Translations under genes and position numbers: made by a program | The notes under the pieces: model-generated | The model's input: only the letters and a program-made list of their open reading frames with translations | Told to the model about the DNA's origin: nothing | Databases searched by the model: none | Origin: Leptospira idonii | GTDB taxonomy: Bacteria > Spirochaetota > Leptospiria > Leptospirales > Leptospiraceae | Reading direction: 5' to 3' | Length of the DNA stretch: 64,000 bases | NCBI RefSeq assembly: GCF_004770995.1 | Contig: NZ_RQHW01000016.1 | Location: 159,017 to 223,016 of the forward strand | In this document: positions 17,613 to 27,979 of the stretch, piece by piece | Layout: each line of letters opens with the position of its first letter | Numbering within the stretch: the stretch's first letter is position 1

Positions 17613-19637
17613 ATGAATCCCAAATACAACGAATCCCCTTTTTTCTATAAACGCCGCCCTACCCGTGAAGTGAAGGTAGGAGGTTTGGGAATCGGAGGGA
17701 ATAATCCGATCCGCATCCAATCCATGATTACCTCTAACACTCGTGATACGGAAGCAAGTGTTCGTCAAATTGCAGATTTGGAAAAAATCGGTTCAGAACT
17801 TGTTCGCCTAACTGTGCCAAGTCAAGCGGATGCGGACAATCTCCCAGAAATCAGAAAGAGAATGAAGGAACTAGGTCTCAAAGTTCCTTTGGTTGCTGAC
17901 ATCCACTTCACTCCCCAAGTGGCACTCAAATGTGTCGAGTGGGTCGAAAAAGTAAGAATCAATCCGGGTAATTTCGCGGATAAAAAGAAATTCGACATCA
18001 TTGAATATACGGACCGCGAATACGAAGAAGAGTTGGAACGAATCGAAGAAATATTCACTCCCTTGGTTTTGAGAGCGAAAGAACTGGGAGTCGCCATGAG
18101 GATAGGAACCAATCACGGTTCCCTTTCCGACAGAATCATGAACCGCTTCGGAGATACTCCTCTCGGAATGGTAGAGTCTGCGATCGAATTCATACGAATT
18201 GCGGAAAGAAATAATTACAAAGACATAGTAGTTTCCATGAAGGCATCCAATCCTCAAGTGATGATCCAAGCTTATCGCCTTCTCGTTTCCCGATTTTACG
18301 AACTGGGAATGGATTACCCTCTTCACCTAGGCGTAACAGAAGCAGGTGACGGAAAAGACGGTAGGATCAAATCCTCCATAGGAATCGGATCCTTACTGGA
18401 AGAAGGGTTAGGCGATACCATAAGAGTTTCCCTTACGGAAGATGCGATCCACGAAATCCCTGTCGCAAAGGAATTGGTTCGTAAATACAACTCTGCTTGG
18501 AAAACGGAACAAGAAAAAACTTTCCAATCCCAATCGAACCACACTGCATATTCCGAATTTCGAGATCCTTACGCTTATTCCCGCTTTTATTCAAGAGAAA
18601 TCAAAATCGGAGAAACAGGTTTGGGAGATAAATTCCCCGTCCGCATCGAAACTGAATTCAGTTTTTTCGGGCCGGAATCCGTTTCTGAAATCACAACTTT
18701 GAATTTCAAAGGGAACAGGTCGGGAAGAGAAAATGAAATCGTATTTTTTTCCTTAAAAGACGAGTTCGCACTCACCGCACTTGCCTCTTTGAAAAAAAGA
18801 AATCAAATCCAGAATGCGATTTCTTTCCAACTGAGCGACATCCTAACATCGCAATACGAAAGTTTTGTGGAAGAAATATATTCCCTACAAAAATGGGTGG
18901 TGAATCCCTTTTTGTTCTCCGAAAGTGCGAATGAAACTTCGGAAAGAGACGTTTTTCTGGACTTTGCAGCTCACTATGCAAAAGACCATAGATCCATCGA
19001 ATTCTGCCTGGAAGAGGATTCCTTTTCCCAAATCCCTTCCCTCTTGAAAGAATGCAGAAAAAGAAAGATGGAAAATCTTTCTTTTTCCGTTTCCAATTCG
19101 GAGTTGAGTTCGGTGCGTAAACTTGCCTACCTTCTAAAAGACTCCGATTTCCCGATCGTCCTTTCCGGCAGTTACAAAGACAAAGAAGAAGCTATGTATT
19201 TGGCCTCCATTCATTTGGGAGGTTCTCTGTTAGACGGAATCGGAGATTCCATTCGTATACGCCTGGAAGAACCGGATCCGGAAACGACCATCGATCTTAC
19301 TTTCGACATACTCCAAGCAACCAGGCTCAGACTGACAAAAACGGAATATATTTCCTGTCCTTCCTGTGGAAGAACCATGTTCGATCTTCAATCCACCACT
19401 GCGAAAATCAAATCCCATACGGGCCACCTAAAAGGTGTTAAAATTGCTGTAATGGGATGCATCGTAAACGGGCCGGGGGAGATGGCGGACGCAGACTTCG
19501 GTTATGTAGGAGCGGGGATCGGGAAAGTGCACCTTTATAAAGGAAAGGAAATCGTAATGAAGGGAGTGCCGGAAACGGAAGCTGCCGACAAACTCATAGA
19601 ACTCATCAAAGACAATGGAATGTGGGTGGATCCTTAA
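17613..19637 (+). CDS. ispG: 4-hydroxy-3-methylbut-2-enyl diphosphate synthase, long form
   Basis: Catalyses the penultimate step of the MEP isoprenoid pathway using a [4Fe-4S] cluster. At 674 residues this is the long type seen in chlamydiae, spirochaetes and plants. It carries an extra domain (about 300-560) between the TIM barrel and the C-terminal cluster domain. The cluster ligands Cys582, Cys585 (CPSCGRT) and Cys616 ([10 protein letters not shown]) and the fourth ligand Glu623 are all present. The N-terminus shows [16 protein letters not shown]. Divergent from the small gene-mutY pair. Confidence 0.95.
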   Translation: MNPKYNESPFFYKRRPTREVKVGGLGIGGNNPIRIQSMITSNTRDTEASVRQIADLEKIGSELVRLTVPSQADADNLPEIRKRMKELGLKVPLVADIHFTPQVALKCVEWVEKVRINPGNFADKKKFDIIEYTDREYEEELERIEEIFTPLVLRAKELGVAMRIGTNHGSLSDRIMNRFGDTPLGMVESAIEFIRIAERNNYKDIVVSMKASNPQVMIQAYRLLVSRFYELGMDYPLHLGVTEAGDGKDGRIKSSIGIGSLLEEGLGDTIRVSLTEDAIHEIPVAKELVRKYNSAWKTEQEKTFQSQSNHTAYSEFRDPYAYSRFYSREIKIGETGLGDKFPVRIETEFSFFGPESVSEITTLNFKGNRSGRENEIVFFSLKDEFALTALASLKKRNQIQNAISFQLSDILTSQYESFVEEIYSLQKWVVNPFLFSESANETSERDVFLDFAAHYAKDHRSIEFCLEEDSFSQIPSLLKECRKRKMENLSFSVSNSELSSVRKLAYLLKDSDFPIVLSGSYKDKEEAMYLASIHLGGSLLDGIGDSIRIRLEEPDPETTIDLTFDILQATRLRLTKTEYISCPSCGRTMFDLQSTTAKIKSHTGHLKGVKIAVMGCIVNGPGEMADADFGYVGAGIGKVHLYKGKEIVMKGVPETEAADKLIELIKDNGMWVDP

Positions 19638-19644
19638 GATCCAC
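19626..19644 (+). terminator. hairpin at the ispG stop codon
   Basis: A perfect 7-bp stem, GTGGATC (19626-19632) with GATCCAC (19638-19644), encloses a 5-base loop containing part of the stop codon. No T tract follows, so if it acts as a terminator it is not a classical intrinsic one. Confidence 0.35.
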
Positions 19645-19668
19645 GCTAAAAGATTGTTTGAATTTCTA

Positions 19669-20490
19669 TTATTTCCGGTTCTGATCGGAAGAAAAATCGT
19701 ATCCTGCTAACCCCGGATACTCTCTGGTTTCTCCATTTAACTTATGTTGAATGGTTTTCAGTTCCGGGAAATTTGCAAACAATGTGGAATCAATCGCACG
19801 GAAACTAACTCCTAGAGCGGTCAATTTTCTTTGGCGAGTCACCTCTTCGCTTTCTTTCGGCCCGGAAGATTCTCCGCCGGAATAGTAAGTGATCGTATCT
19901 TCAGGAGCATTCGCATCGTCTTCCGATTCCAAACTGCTCACGGAAAGTCTAGGGAGTCGGTAAACATTCATTACAGATTCCAACATCTCTTCGTTCCAAT
20001 CCAAAATCAAAACTTTACCTTCGCTTCTAAACCAAACATTCTTCAGAGAATAGTGAAGATCCAAAAGTTTTTTAGGAACAAAAACAATTCCTTGGATCTC
20101 AGGATTTTCTTCCGGGAGAAAATAAGGAGGAGAACCGACTTCTTTCACCAATTGATATACGAAGGAACTAGGATTCTCATCCGCCAAGATCTTGCGATTG
20201 ACTGCGATCTCTTGTTCCGCTCCGTCTGAAATGGTTACCTTGTAATAGGACCTTGGATCGTGGCTCGGCAATTGAAACACATTGAAAGGAACCAAAAGGT
20301 TGAATGGATTTTTTTCCGCCAAGATGAAGAATGTAAAAAAGAGAAGAAGGGAAAACCAGGAGAAAAATAGAAAAATAAACTCGGGAGTGGTTTTGTCTTT
20401 CCCCGTTCCTATGCGGTAAAATTGACTTCCATAGACTTCCGCCTTTTCTTTTACCACTGCGGAATATTCTTTAATCTTTGGATGAAGCAT
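19669..20490 (-). CDS. membrane-anchored protein, possibly GerMN-like
   Basis: The 273-residue protein has one membrane helix (about residues 38-58) near the N-terminus and a mainly extracytoplasmic C-terminal part. The stretch KKLLDLHYSLKNVWFRSEGK, followed by VLILDWNEEM, recalls the GerMN domain, but the match is weak and I give it only as a possibility. I start it at the ATG at 20488-20490, which overlaps the amidase stop by 20 bases; an upstream frame extends to 20523. Being last in the operon behind the amidase suggests a cell-wall or division-related role, which is inference. Confidence 0.55.
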   Translation of the reverse strand: MLHPKIKEYSAVVKEKAEVYGSQFYRIGTGKDKTTPEFIFLFFSWFSLLLFFTFFILAEKNPFNLLVPFNVFQLPSHDPRSYYKVTISDGAEQEIAVNRKILADENPSSFVYQLVKEVGSPPYFLPEENPEIQGIVFVPKKLLDLHYSLKNVWFRSEGKVLILDWNEEMLESVMNVYRLPRLSVSSLESEDDANAPEDTITYYSGGESSGPKESEEVTRQRKLTALGVSFRAIDSTLFANFPELKTIQHKLNGETREYPGLAGYDFSSDQNRK

Positions 20491-21595
20491 AATGATGAAT
20501 TCCTTTGATGATACTTCGTGCAATTTTTTTCTGAAAGTTTTTATCTCTTAGGATTTTACTTTCTTTCGGGTTTGTCAAATAGCCCATTTCTACGAGTACC
20601 GCAGGCATAAGGCTTCCTCGCAAGACAGAAAAATCCGCCTTTTTAACTCCTCTGGAAGAAATCAAACCGGTCATCCCCTGATCGTATTCCGCTTCCACGG
20701 ATTCCGCCAATTTTTTGGATCTCCTTTGAGTGACACTGGAAAGCATCTGGGATTGGATCGCCTTTACATTCGCATCCGAATGGGGAGAAATGAATTTGTT
20801 TTCCACGAGTGCGGTTTCCCTTGCCTGTTCCGTGCTGGGACTTTGAGAAAGATAATAAATTTCGAAACCGTCCGCTTTCTCATTCAAGGAAGCGTTACAA
20901 TGTAGGGAAATAAAAATGGAATCCCTGGTATCTTTCAGAAGGGAGTTTGCCTGTTTGGAACGATCTTCCAATTCGATAAAAACATCCGTTTTGCGAGTCA
21001 ATACCAAACGAATTTCGGGATAATATTTTCTAAGATACAAATAGAGATACCGGCCCACCGCCAAACTTACGTTCTTCTCGAAGTTACCGTCCGCATCGGA
21101 AGTCCCCGGATCTTTCCCTCCATGGCCTGGATCGATGATGATCGCCTTCACATTGATGTTTCTTTTGGGAGCGGGTTCTTTGGGAATATCCAGCAGAAGT
21201 TCGGAATCCTTAAATCTATATCTCAAATCGTAGGAAACCAAATTCAAAAAAACGGATTCCACCAAATCGATGGGAAGATACAGATCTCCGTTTTTCAAAA
21301 GAGGAGGTTTTGCGATTTTGAGAATTTTGCCGTCCAAAGTATAAAAACTGGAACCGACTCGAAAGGAAATTTTACCTTGAGGAGTCTGTAAATTTCCCAC
21401 AAGTACGGATTCCCTGGTTTGAAATTTAAGTTCGGGAAAAAGAGGGCTTAAGTCGGAAAAAGAAACGAACTCCCCTTTGCCATACAGGGGAAGTTTTACC
21501 GTTTCTGCGTTTAACCCGCTATAGGTGAAAAAGAAAAGAATGAAAAATCCGAAACGGATCAGCCTTTTCCAAAAAATGAGAGAATTCGTTTCCAA
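20471..21595 (-). CDS. N-acetylmuramoyl-L-alanine amidase (AmiC type)
   Basis: Zinc-dependent amidase_3 enzyme that cuts the amide bond between MurNAc and the stem peptide, usually during daughter-cell separation. A signal peptide (about 1-31) is followed by an AMIN-like region (about 33-137) and the catalytic domain (about 148-372). Zinc ligands His158 (DPGHGGKDPG), Glu173 and His232 (SLHCNAS) and catalytic Glu336 (VEMGYLTN) are visible. The start lies inside the end of the helicase gene (37-base overlap). The protein should act in the periplasm. Confidence 0.88.
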   Translation of the reverse strand: METNSLIFWKRLIRFGFFILFFFTYSGLNAETVKLPLYGKGEFVSFSDLSPLFPELKFQTRESVLVGNLQTPQGKISFRVGSSFYTLDGKILKIAKPPLLKNGDLYLPIDLVESVFLNLVSYDLRYRFKDSELLLDIPKEPAPKRNINVKAIIIDPGHGGKDPGTSDADGNFEKNVSLAVGRYLYLYLRKYYPEIRLVLTRKTDVFIELEDRSKQANSLLKDTRDSIFISLHCNASLNEKADGFEIYYLSQSPSTEQARETALVENKFISPHSDANVKAIQSQMLSSVTQRRSKKLAESVEAEYDQGMTGLISSRGVKKADFSVLRGSLMPAVLVEMGYLTNPKESKILRDKNFQKKIARSIIKGIHHYASSKD

Positions 21596-23091
21596 AGCGA
21601 TTTTTTCTTAGTCGAAGATTTCGGTTTTGCGTCGATATCGAATAGGTTTCTTCTGGATTTATCGTTTGTTTGGTGACTTGGACCGGAGAAATCATTTCTT
21701 TTGTTTCTCTCCTGATGAGAACCTTTGCTCGATTTTTTATGAGAAGAAGGATGTTGTTTTCCTTCCGTTTTGGTATGATGTTCGTGGCTCATCTTAGCAG
21801 GAACATGAGAATTCGTTTTTTTCTTTTCTCGATCTCTCTTGCCTCTGCCTCTTTGTTCTCTGTCTTTCCCTTTTCTTTCTCTCTCACCTCTTCCTTGGTG
21901 TTTCTTTTCCCCCGGAATGGTTTCTTCCGGAAAGGCAGGAGTGAATTCGCCTACAGGGAATTCCAAGTAGGATTCGTTCACTTCCGCAACAGGGATTTTA
22001 GAGTTCAGATATTTTTCGATTCTTTCCAATTCGATATAATCGGTTTCGGAGCAGAAGCCGATGGAACTTCCCTTTCTTCCTGCTCTGGCAGTTCTTCCGA
22101 TACGATGCACATAGTTCTCCGCATCTTGAGGAAGATCGTAATTATAAACAACGTCTATGTTTTCGATATCGATCCCTCTGGAAGCGACATCCGTAGCGAT
22201 TAGATATTTGTATTTTCCTTCTTTGAAATCGCGTAAAAGGCGGATTCTTTTTTTCTGATCCAATTCGGAAGAAAGACCAGTCGCAGTAATTCCGTAATTT
22301 CTAAGACTGGCTACGATCTTAGGAATGTTCATTTTATAGTTCGTAAAAATAATCCCCAAACCTTCGATAGACGAACTCAAAAGTGAATTCACCAAGTAAG
22401 GAAGTTTTTCCTCCCTGCCCAAATGAAGAAGTGTCTGGTCGATTCTCTCAGTGATCACCTTCTCCGGGTTGATATGAACTTCGATCGGATCGTTCAGATA
22501 TTTGCCGGCAAGCCTCACCACTTCATAACTGAGAGTGGCGCTGAAAAGAAGGCTTTGTTTTCTGTTTTTACATTTATGAAAGATGTATTTCAGGTCTTGA
22601 ACAAAACCCATATCGAACATTCTGTCCGCTTCATCTAACACAACCACTTTGACGGCTTCCAAAGAAAGGCCGTGATTTTTTACGAAATCGATGAGTCTTC
22701 CCGGAGTGGCGACGATGATACACGCTTTGTTTCCCAAAGCTTCTTCTTGTGATCTATAATCGGTTCCACCGATGATGGTGGCGACTCCGTAATCGGTGAA
22801 CTGAAGCAACTTTTTCGCTTCTTCTCCGATCTGAATAGTGAGTTCTCTCGTAGGAGCAAGCACCAGGGCATAAGGAAGTTTTTCCTCTTCTTCACTGGTG
22901 AGTAACCTGTGCAAGGTGGGAAGAAGGAAAGCCATCGTTTTTCCCGTTCCCGTTTGTGCGAGTCCGGTAAGATCGTTTCCTTCCATAGCGAAAGGAATGG
23001 ATTTCGCCTGGATGGGAGTGAGTTCGGAGTAACCGATTTTATCTAGGGCTTTTTGAAGCAATTCGTGGAAAGGTAGTTCTGTAAATTTCAT
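21559..23091 (-). CDS. DEAD-box RNA helicase (RhlE-like)
   Basis: ATP-dependent RNA helicase, likely involved in ribosome assembly or mRNA turnover. The 510 residues show the Q-motif, motif I AQTGTGKT (45-52), PTREL, motif II DEAD (154-157), SAT and HRIGRTARAG. The C-terminal tail (about 390-500) is low-complexity and very rich in Lys, Arg, Gly and His, a typical RNA-binding extension. It begins 3 bases after the methyltransferase stop. Which of the RhlE/CsdA/SrmB groups it belongs to cannot be settled here. Confidence 0.92.
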   Translation of the reverse strand: MKFTELPFHELLQKALDKIGYSELTPIQAKSIPFAMEGNDLTGLAQTGTGKTMAFLLPTLHRLLTSEEEEKLPYALVLAPTRELTIQIGEEAKKLLQFTDYGVATIIGGTDYRSQEEALGNKACIIVATPGRLIDFVKNHGLSLEAVKVVVLDEADRMFDMGFVQDLKYIFHKCKNRKQSLLFSATLSYEVVRLAGKYLNDPIEVHINPEKVITERIDQTLLHLGREEKLPYLVNSLLSSSIEGLGIIFTNYKMNIPKIVASLRNYGITATGLSSELDQKKRIRLLRDFKEGKYKYLIATDVASRGIDIENIDVVYNYDLPQDAENYVHRIGRTARAGRKGSSIGFCSETDYIELERIEKYLNSKIPVAEVNESYLEFPVGEFTPAFPEETIPGEKKHQGRGERERKGKDREQRGRGKRDREKKKTNSHVPAKMSHEHHTKTEGKQHPSSHKKSSKGSHQERNKRNDFSGPSHQTNDKSRRNLFDIDAKPKSSTKKKSLWKRILSFFGKG

Positions 23092-23094
23092 AGA

Positions 23095-23904
23095 TTATAG
23101 TTTTTGTGCTGCGACTTGGATCGTGTCGCCGTAACAGAAGTGATTAGAGTAAAGTTTGTAACCCCAGTGAGGAAGTCTACCTCGTAGACCAAGATCTCGA
23201 CTTTGGTGATAGGACATAGGCCTAGCATATTTGACTTTCAAGCCGAGGATTGACAAGAGTTTTTTAAGAGAAGCCAAATCATAATCGAAAAAGTGGTCCT
23301 CAGGATGTGTCTCAAACCAGTGTTTCGGGTTGGTTTGAAAGCTAGGGCCAAAAAAACAGGGAAGTCCCAAAAATAAAACCCCGCCGGGAGCCAGCCAATC
23401 GCCCAATCTTTCCCAAATGGAATCGATCTCGGAAATATGTTCAATGACGAAGAAAGCAGCGATCACATCCCAACTGTTTTTATAAGTTTGCGAAGGAATC
23501 TCTAAAATCGATTTTTGTTCCACATCCAATCCCAGTTTGTTTCTGGAATATTCCGCTTCTTGGCCGGATAATTCGAATCCTTTTCCGATAAAACCCGCCT
23601 TCTCCGCTTCATGTAGGAAAAAACCTGCGGCAGAACCTATTTCCAATATCTTTTTGCCGGCAAAACCTTTCCCGGAAACGCCGAATACGGATCGTAAAAC
23701 ATCGATTCTACGACTTGCCATATTTCTAAGATTGGACTCGTCTTCGTAATAGGTCTTTTTGTATTGAGACTTGTATTCTTCCATAAAATAGGAATCACCG
23801 TAGTCTCTGTGTTTCGCCTTTTTGTATTTAAGAACGCCAGTGTTTGCGCAAATATCGTAATATTCACCAAACACAGTATGATTCCGAAAGGAAAACAAAC
23901 TCAA
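23095..23904 (-). CDS. class I SAM-dependent methyltransferase
   Basis: A 269-residue Methyltransf_23-like enzyme. The SAM-binding motif I is KILEIGSAAGFFLHEAEKAG (about 83-102). The acidic loop GFELSGQ and the post-motif DVIAAFFVIEHI and LAPGGVLFLGLP are typical. The N-terminal 60 residues, with CANTGVLKY, resemble the front of methyltransferases of cell-surface sugars or lipids. The substrate is unknown. Overlaps the TPR gene by 4 bases and sits upstream of the helicase. Confidence 0.78.
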   Translation of the reverse strand: MSLFSFRNHTVFGEYYDICANTGVLKYKKAKHRDYGDSYFMEEYKSQYKKTYYEDESNLRNMASRRIDVLRSVFGVSGKGFAGKKILEIGSAAGFFLHEAEKAGFIGKGFELSGQEAEYSRNKLGLDVEQKSILEIPSQTYKNSWDVIAAFFVIEHISEIDSIWERLGDWLAPGGVLFLGLPCFFGPSFQTNPKHWFETHPEDHFFDYDLASLKKLLSILGLKVKYARPMSYHQSRDLGLRGRLPHWGYKLYSNHFCYGDTIQVAAQKL

Positions 23905-26018
23905 AAGAAAGTCCGTTTTTTGGATTCTAAAGCTTTTTCATACTGAGCTCTTGCCGCTCTTTTGTTTTCGTAAGCTTCCGTTAGGCTAGGATTCAAATCG
24001 ATTGCAGTTTGAAATTCCTGAAGAGCTCTTTTGAATTCCTCGTTTTTAAAATAACAAACTCCCAAATAATTATGAGCTTTAGAGGATACGGAAGGAGATA
24101 CGTCCGAACGAACGATCACAGTCAATTCGTCGATCGCCTTTTCTCGATCCACAAGAGAACCTGAGTCGATGAGTATTTTGGAAAGAACCAGCCTGGATTC
24201 CATATCTTCCGGATCGATATGTGAAGCTCTCATCGCTTCTTCTTTTGCCTTACGGGAAAGGGAAGCGTTTCCGCTGTTCGCATAACTAGTCGCAAGTTTA
24301 CGATGAGCCAGTTTGATTTCTTTGGAATCTTTGGAGTGTTCCAAAACATAAACCAAACTTTTTTCAGCGGACGGATAACTCTTAGTTTGGATATAAGCAT
24401 CCGCCAATTTGAGTCTGGCTTCGTGCAGATCTTGTTTTTCCGCAAGAACGGATTCGTATTCAGCAATCGCTTCCGAATAGTATTTGTTCTCCAAATAATA
24501 ATCCGCGATGGCCAATCGGGAAGGAATATGATTCGGATCCAGAGCACTTGCCTTTCTCAACTCTTCGATCGCTTTCGTAGGCATTCCCGCATGAAGATAA
24601 GCGATTCCCAAATTGTATCTTGCGGATAGATTTTTAGGATTGAGACCGATCGCTCCTTCGAAGGATTGAATGGATTCGGAGAATCGTTCCATTTCGTCCA
24701 AAACGATACCTAAATTCACGAAAGCGGTTTCCGTATAACTATCCCCAGGTGTCATTCGAATGATTCTGCGAAATAGATTTTCTGCCTCAACAAGCTCCCC
24801 TTTTTTATAATAAAGTTCGGAAAGAGCAAATAAGGAATCGATGTCATTCGGTTTTAGCAGAATCGCTTTTTTCAAAGCACCTATGGCCAAAGAAGACTGG
24901 CCCATAGAAACGAATGCTTCCGCAATGTAACGGTAGATTTCGGGATCGGCAGGATTAGAATCCAAAGCCTTTTGAAAATATCTGGCGGCTTCCTGAGCAT
25001 CCTTTCTTTTGAGAGATATAAGACCCAAATTGTAGTAATTCTTCGCTTCGCTCGGTCTCAGTTTCGCCGCTTCCCGGAAATAATATTCCGCACGGTCGTA
25101 GTCCTCTCTGGAATAAAAAATGGAACCTAGATGACCGTAAGAAAGTGCCGCCACATTTGAATTAGGTGACGAAAGCGCAGCTTTTTGGAATTCTCCGATC
25201 GCTTCCGGGATCTTACCTTGTTTCAAATAACTGATAGCCAAATTATAAGTCAAAGTAGGATCATTGGGCGCCAATGCCTGCCCTTCCTTATAAGCTTCTA
25301 TGGCAGCGACAGGATCTCCAATCTCTTGGAACAAGTTTCCGCTGAGAAGAAGGACTCTAGGATCGTTAGGTGCCAGTTCCTTCGCCTTTGCGGCCGCCTT
25401 TCGAGCTTCCTCATAACGGGAAGAATGTTTGAAAGCAAGAGCCAGATTATAATATGCGAAATAGTTTTTAGGATCGTATTGAATCGCTTTCTCCAGACGA
25501 TCCGTAGCATAGACATATCTTCCCGCATCCAGAAAGATGGCACCTAGCACAGTATAAGCGACGGATTTTTCTTCATCCTTCCCCGGAGAATTTAAAAACT
25601 CCTCACAGACAAGAACCGCTTTTTCCGTGCTTCGGTTGTAATACAAATTCAGACATTTGGCGAGTGCCGGATTTACTGAATCCTTAGGAAGATAGGACTG
25701 ATCCAAAAGGATGTCCAAAGACTTTCGATCGCTTACGGGAGCGGATTTTAATTTTTGGGAAATCTCATCCGCATCCGTTTTTTTGAAGATATAAAAATAC
25801 CAATAGGCTCCCGTAAAAAGAGCGGCGATGAGAACGATCAGAGTGGACCAAAATAAAAAGGAAAGAACCGGCTGATTGGCTTCGGTTCTGGAGGCATAAG
25901 TAGACTCCTGCTCTCTTTCCTCCAATTCACGAAGGTAAGGATCTTCCTTATAATAACTCGGTCCGGAGCTTTTCCAGTCCTCTTCTATGCGAAACCTATT
26001 TCTTTGGATCGGATCCAT
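23901..26018 (-). CDS. TPR-repeat protein with one membrane anchor
   Basis: The 705-residue protein has a charged N-terminus, one membrane helix (about 50-74) and then some fifteen tetratricopeptide repeats to the end. Repeats such as YYNLALAFKHSSRYEEARKA and YNLAISYLKQGKIPEAIGEF fit the TPR pattern. Such proteins scaffold protein complexes; the repeats probably face the periplasm if the short N-terminus is cytoplasmic. It starts 6 bases after the nusB stop. No enzymatic domain is seen. Confidence 0.85.
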   Translation of the reverse strand: MDPIQRNRFRIEEDWKSSGPSYYKEDPYLRELEEREQESTYASRTEANQPVLSFLFWSTLIVLIAALFTGAYWYFYIFKKTDADEISQKLKSAPVSDRKSLDILLDQSYLPKDSVNPALAKCLNLYYNRSTEKAVLVCEEFLNSPGKDEEKSVAYTVLGAIFLDAGRYVYATDRLEKAIQYDPKNYFAYYNLALAFKHSSRYEEARKAAAKAKELAPNDPRVLLLSGNLFQEIGDPVAAIEAYKEGQALAPNDPTLTYNLAISYLKQGKIPEAIGEFQKAALSSPNSNVAALSYGHLGSIFYSREDYDRAEYYFREAAKLRPSEAKNYYNLGLISLKRKDAQEAARYFQKALDSNPADPEIYRYIAEAFVSMGQSSLAIGALKKAILLKPNDIDSLFALSELYYKKGELVEAENLFRRIIRMTPGDSYTETAFVNLGIVLDEMERFSESIQSFEGAIGLNPKNLSARYNLGIAYLHAGMPTKAIEELRKASALDPNHIPSRLAIADYYLENKYYSEAIAEYESVLAEKQDLHEARLKLADAYIQTKSYPSAEKSLVYVLEHSKDSKEIKLAHRKLATSYANSGNASLSRKAKEEAMRASHIDPEDMESRLVLSKILIDSGSLVDREKAIDELTVIVRSDVSPSVSSKAHNYLGVCYFKNEEFKRALQEFQTAIDLNPSLTEAYENKRAARAQYEKALESKKRTFF

Positions 26019-26024
26019 TTGCCC

Positions 26025-26447
26025 CTAGCCGGGAGATTTAGGCAGAATCTCTTTTTTGTAGAAAGCATCTAACAAACCGTTGATAAAATGAGCCGATTCT
26101 TCGGTTTCGAATTCCTTAGTCAACTCCACTGCCTCATTGATGACGACAGGAGCCGCCAAAAAAGGTTCTTTTTGGAGACTGAGGATCGAAAGTCTCAGAA
26201 TGCAGCGGTTCACAACGGAGATCCGCGACAATTCCCAATTTTCGGAATACTTCTTAATTAGAGTATCGATCTCTCTTCGATTTTCCACCACCCCTTTCAC
26301 AAGAAAGATGGCGTAGTCTTTTTCTTCTTTGGTGATTTTTTTGTCATACCAGTCGAACTTCATGGCTCGAGCCGGTTCCGTCCCTACCAGATCGATCTGA
26401 TAGAGACACATAAGTGCCAGCGATCTCCCTCTATGACGGGAACTCAT
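26025..26447 (-). CDS. nusB: transcription antitermination factor NusB
   Basis: NusB binds the boxA RNA together with S10 to allow antitermination of rRNA operons. The 140-residue, all-helical protein starts [18 protein letters not shown]. It includes [24 protein letters not shown] and the [27 protein letters not shown] segment, all characteristic. The ATG overlaps the ribH stop by 4 bases. The ribH-nusB pair is a common bacterial arrangement. Confidence 0.95.
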   Translation of the reverse strand: MSSRHRGRSLALMCLYQIDLVGTEPARAMKFDWYDKKITKEEKDYAIFLVKGVVENRREIDTLIKKYSENWELSRISVVNRCILRLSILSLQKEPFLAAPVVINEAVELTKEFETEESAHFINGLLDAFYKKEILPKSPG

Positions 26448-26917
26448 CCGATCTCACGAAATAGATTCGCCATTTCGATGGCTGTAGTTGCTGCCTCATA
26501 ACCCTTGTTTCCCGCCTTTGTTCCGGCTCTTTCAATGGCTTGCTCGATGGTTTCTGTGGTGATGACCCCGAAAATCACAGGAATTTGAGAATTTACGGAG
26601 AGGTTTCCCACTTTCGCAGACTCGCCTGAAACCAAATCATAATGAGAAGTTGCGCCCCGAATCACAGCACCTAGGCAAGTGATTGCGGAAAAAGAGTATT
26701 TTTTGGAGTTTAAAACTTTGGCAACTGTAGCAGGAAGCTCGTAAGCACCTGGGACATAAATCACTGTGACATCGTTTTCTGCCACACCGTGTTGGCGGAA
26801 GGCGTCAAGAGAGCCTTTCAGTAAACTTTCTGTAATGAATTCGTTGAATTTAGAAACGATCACACAATGTTTTTGTCCGTTTCCAATTCTGTTTCCTTCG
26901 ATTCGATTCTGTATCAT
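26444..26917 (-). CDS. ribH: 6,7-dimethyl-8-ribityllumazine synthase
   Basis: Makes the lumazine precursor of riboflavin from ribityl-amino-uracil and dihydroxybutanone phosphate. The 157-residue protein has the substrate-binding FNEFI motif, [23 protein letters not shown] with the catalytic histidine, and [15 protein letters not shown]. The open frame extends upstream to 27238, but family length and position fit the ATG at 26915-26917. No FMN riboswitch is seen before it. Confidence 0.95.
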   Translation of the reverse strand: MIQNRIEGNRIGNGQKHCVIVSKFNEFITESLLKGSLDAFRQHGVAENDVTVIYVPGAYELPATVAKVLNSKKYSFSAITCLGAVIRGATSHYDLVSGESAKVGNLSVNSQIPVIFGVITTETIEQAIERAGTKAGNKGYEAATTAIEMANLFREIG

Positions 26918-26942
26918 GTAATTCCACTCTTTCCTGAGGGTC

Positions 26943-27092
26943 TTATTTCGCAAGACGAATGACAAGGGTGATTTTTCCTTCCGGATTCTCCACCACTTCA
27001 AAACCGTCTCTTTCCAATGCTTTTTTGGCTCTGTACATAGCCAAATTGACAACTTTATCTTGAGAAACATCCTGCATCTTTTCTGGAAACAT
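26943..27092 (-). CDS. small protein heading the ribH operon
   Basis: A 49-residue protein ([20 protein letters not shown] at the start) with the look of a small DNA- or protein-binding domain; I do not recognise the family. The start at 27090-27092 has a good AGAGGG ribosome site six bases upstream. A longer frame to 27218 would run into the divergent SET gene. It precedes ribH by 25 bases and so is the first gene of the eight-gene minus-strand run ending at 19669. Confidence 0.6.
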   Translation of the reverse strand: MFPEKMQDVSQDKVVNLAMYRAKKALERDGFEVVENPEGKITLVIRLAK

Positions 27093-27192
27093 AAGTGACC
27101 CTCTACGAAACAAGATCGGCCGTAGAAGAGTGCGTTCTTGAATCGCAATGGCTTTACAAAGTAGAAATGATCCCGAGTTATGTCCTGTAGGC

Positions 27193-27645
27193 ATGAAAAA
27201 GAAAGAAATCTCTTCCAAGAAAAAAGGAAAGAGCCCAAAAAAAAGAAGACCGGTAGTTTACACCGAAGCGGATTTTATCGTGAAACCTTCCTCGATTCCG
27301 GGAATCGGAATGGGACTCTTCACCAAACAAGCACTATATAAGGGAGATACGGTCGGATATTATACGGGAAAAATCATCACCGACGATGATGCAGAGTCCC
27401 CTAAATACATCGACTCCAAATACCTGCTCTGGATCTGCAAAGACTGGTGGATCTACGGAGAAGGAAAACTGTCAAATTATACCCGTTATATCAACCATTC
27501 GGACAAACCGAACCTGGAACTAGTAACATCGGTTCGATGGAAAACGGCAAGGTTCAAGGTTTTGAAAGCAATCCCTGAAGGCGCAGAAGTGTTTTTCAAT
27601 TACGGAAAAGACTACTGGGATAATGTAGACTTCAAACCGAAATAA
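27193..27645 (+). CDS. SET-domain protein (putative lysine methyltransferase)
   Basis: SET domains transfer methyl groups from SAM to protein lysines; they are common in eukaryotes and scattered in bacteria. From the ATG at 27193 the protein has 150 residues. A Lys-rich N-terminus ([18 protein letters not shown]) is followed by SET motifs: [30 protein letters not shown] (the NH-S pseudoknot motif) and [10 protein letters not shown] (the Y-F-Y region). There is no post-SET cysteine cluster. An upstream ATG at 27148 is possible. Divergent from the ribH operon. The substrate is unknown. Confidence 0.8.
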   Translation: MKKKEISSKKKGKSPKKRRPVVYTEADFIVKPSSIPGIGMGLFTKQALYKGDTVGYYTGKIITDDDAESPKYIDSKYLLWICKDWWIYGEGKLSNYTRYINHSDKPNLELVTSVRWKTARFKVLKAIPEGAEVFFNYGKDYWDNVDFKPK

Positions 27646-27655
27646 AACAAAAGCC

Positions 27656-27853
27656 TTAGAGAATGTGATTGTTGTGCTGGAGCCTGGATTGGGAAGGGCT
27701 CGGGCTGTTTTTGTCCAGCTCCTCCGCATAACGGATAATAGAATCCCCCAAACGGAACCTTTCGTCGTTTTTTTCCCTATAGGAAAAACTGCAGACCAGG
27801 AAATTCACGCTGAAGAAGACAAGAGAGAGAACCAAAGGCAATCGAATCGACAT
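27656..27853 (-). CDS. small exported protein, possible lipoprotein
   Basis: A 65-residue product with a clear signal sequence (MSIRLPLVLSLVFFSVNFLV) followed by Cys21. This could be a relaxed spirochaetal lipobox (FLVC). The mature part is short and charged, with no known domain. The strongest ribosome site in the area, AGGAGG, stands 7 bases before the ATG, which makes a real gene likely. It lies alone between the convergent SET gene and a repeat element. Confidence 0.6.
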   Translation of the reverse strand: MSIRLPLVLSLVFFSVNFLVCSFSYREKNDERFRLGDSIIRYAEELDKNSPSPSQSRLQHNNHIL

Positions 27854-27979
27854 AGAATTCCTCCTGACAATCCAAGCATTTCCCCCACCTCTACCTTGGC
27901 AAGCAAATTAGAATCATTCCAAAGATAGGCCTGAACGAACGCCTCGCACCGATTGAAGTAGAAATATTTTTTTTATACA

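Noticed and set aside
17475..17768. Upstream extension of the small gene before mutY as a 192-residue protein
   Set aside because: This part runs antisense to the conserved start of ispG, and its translation has no protein-like pattern. The ATG at 17474 is more plausible.
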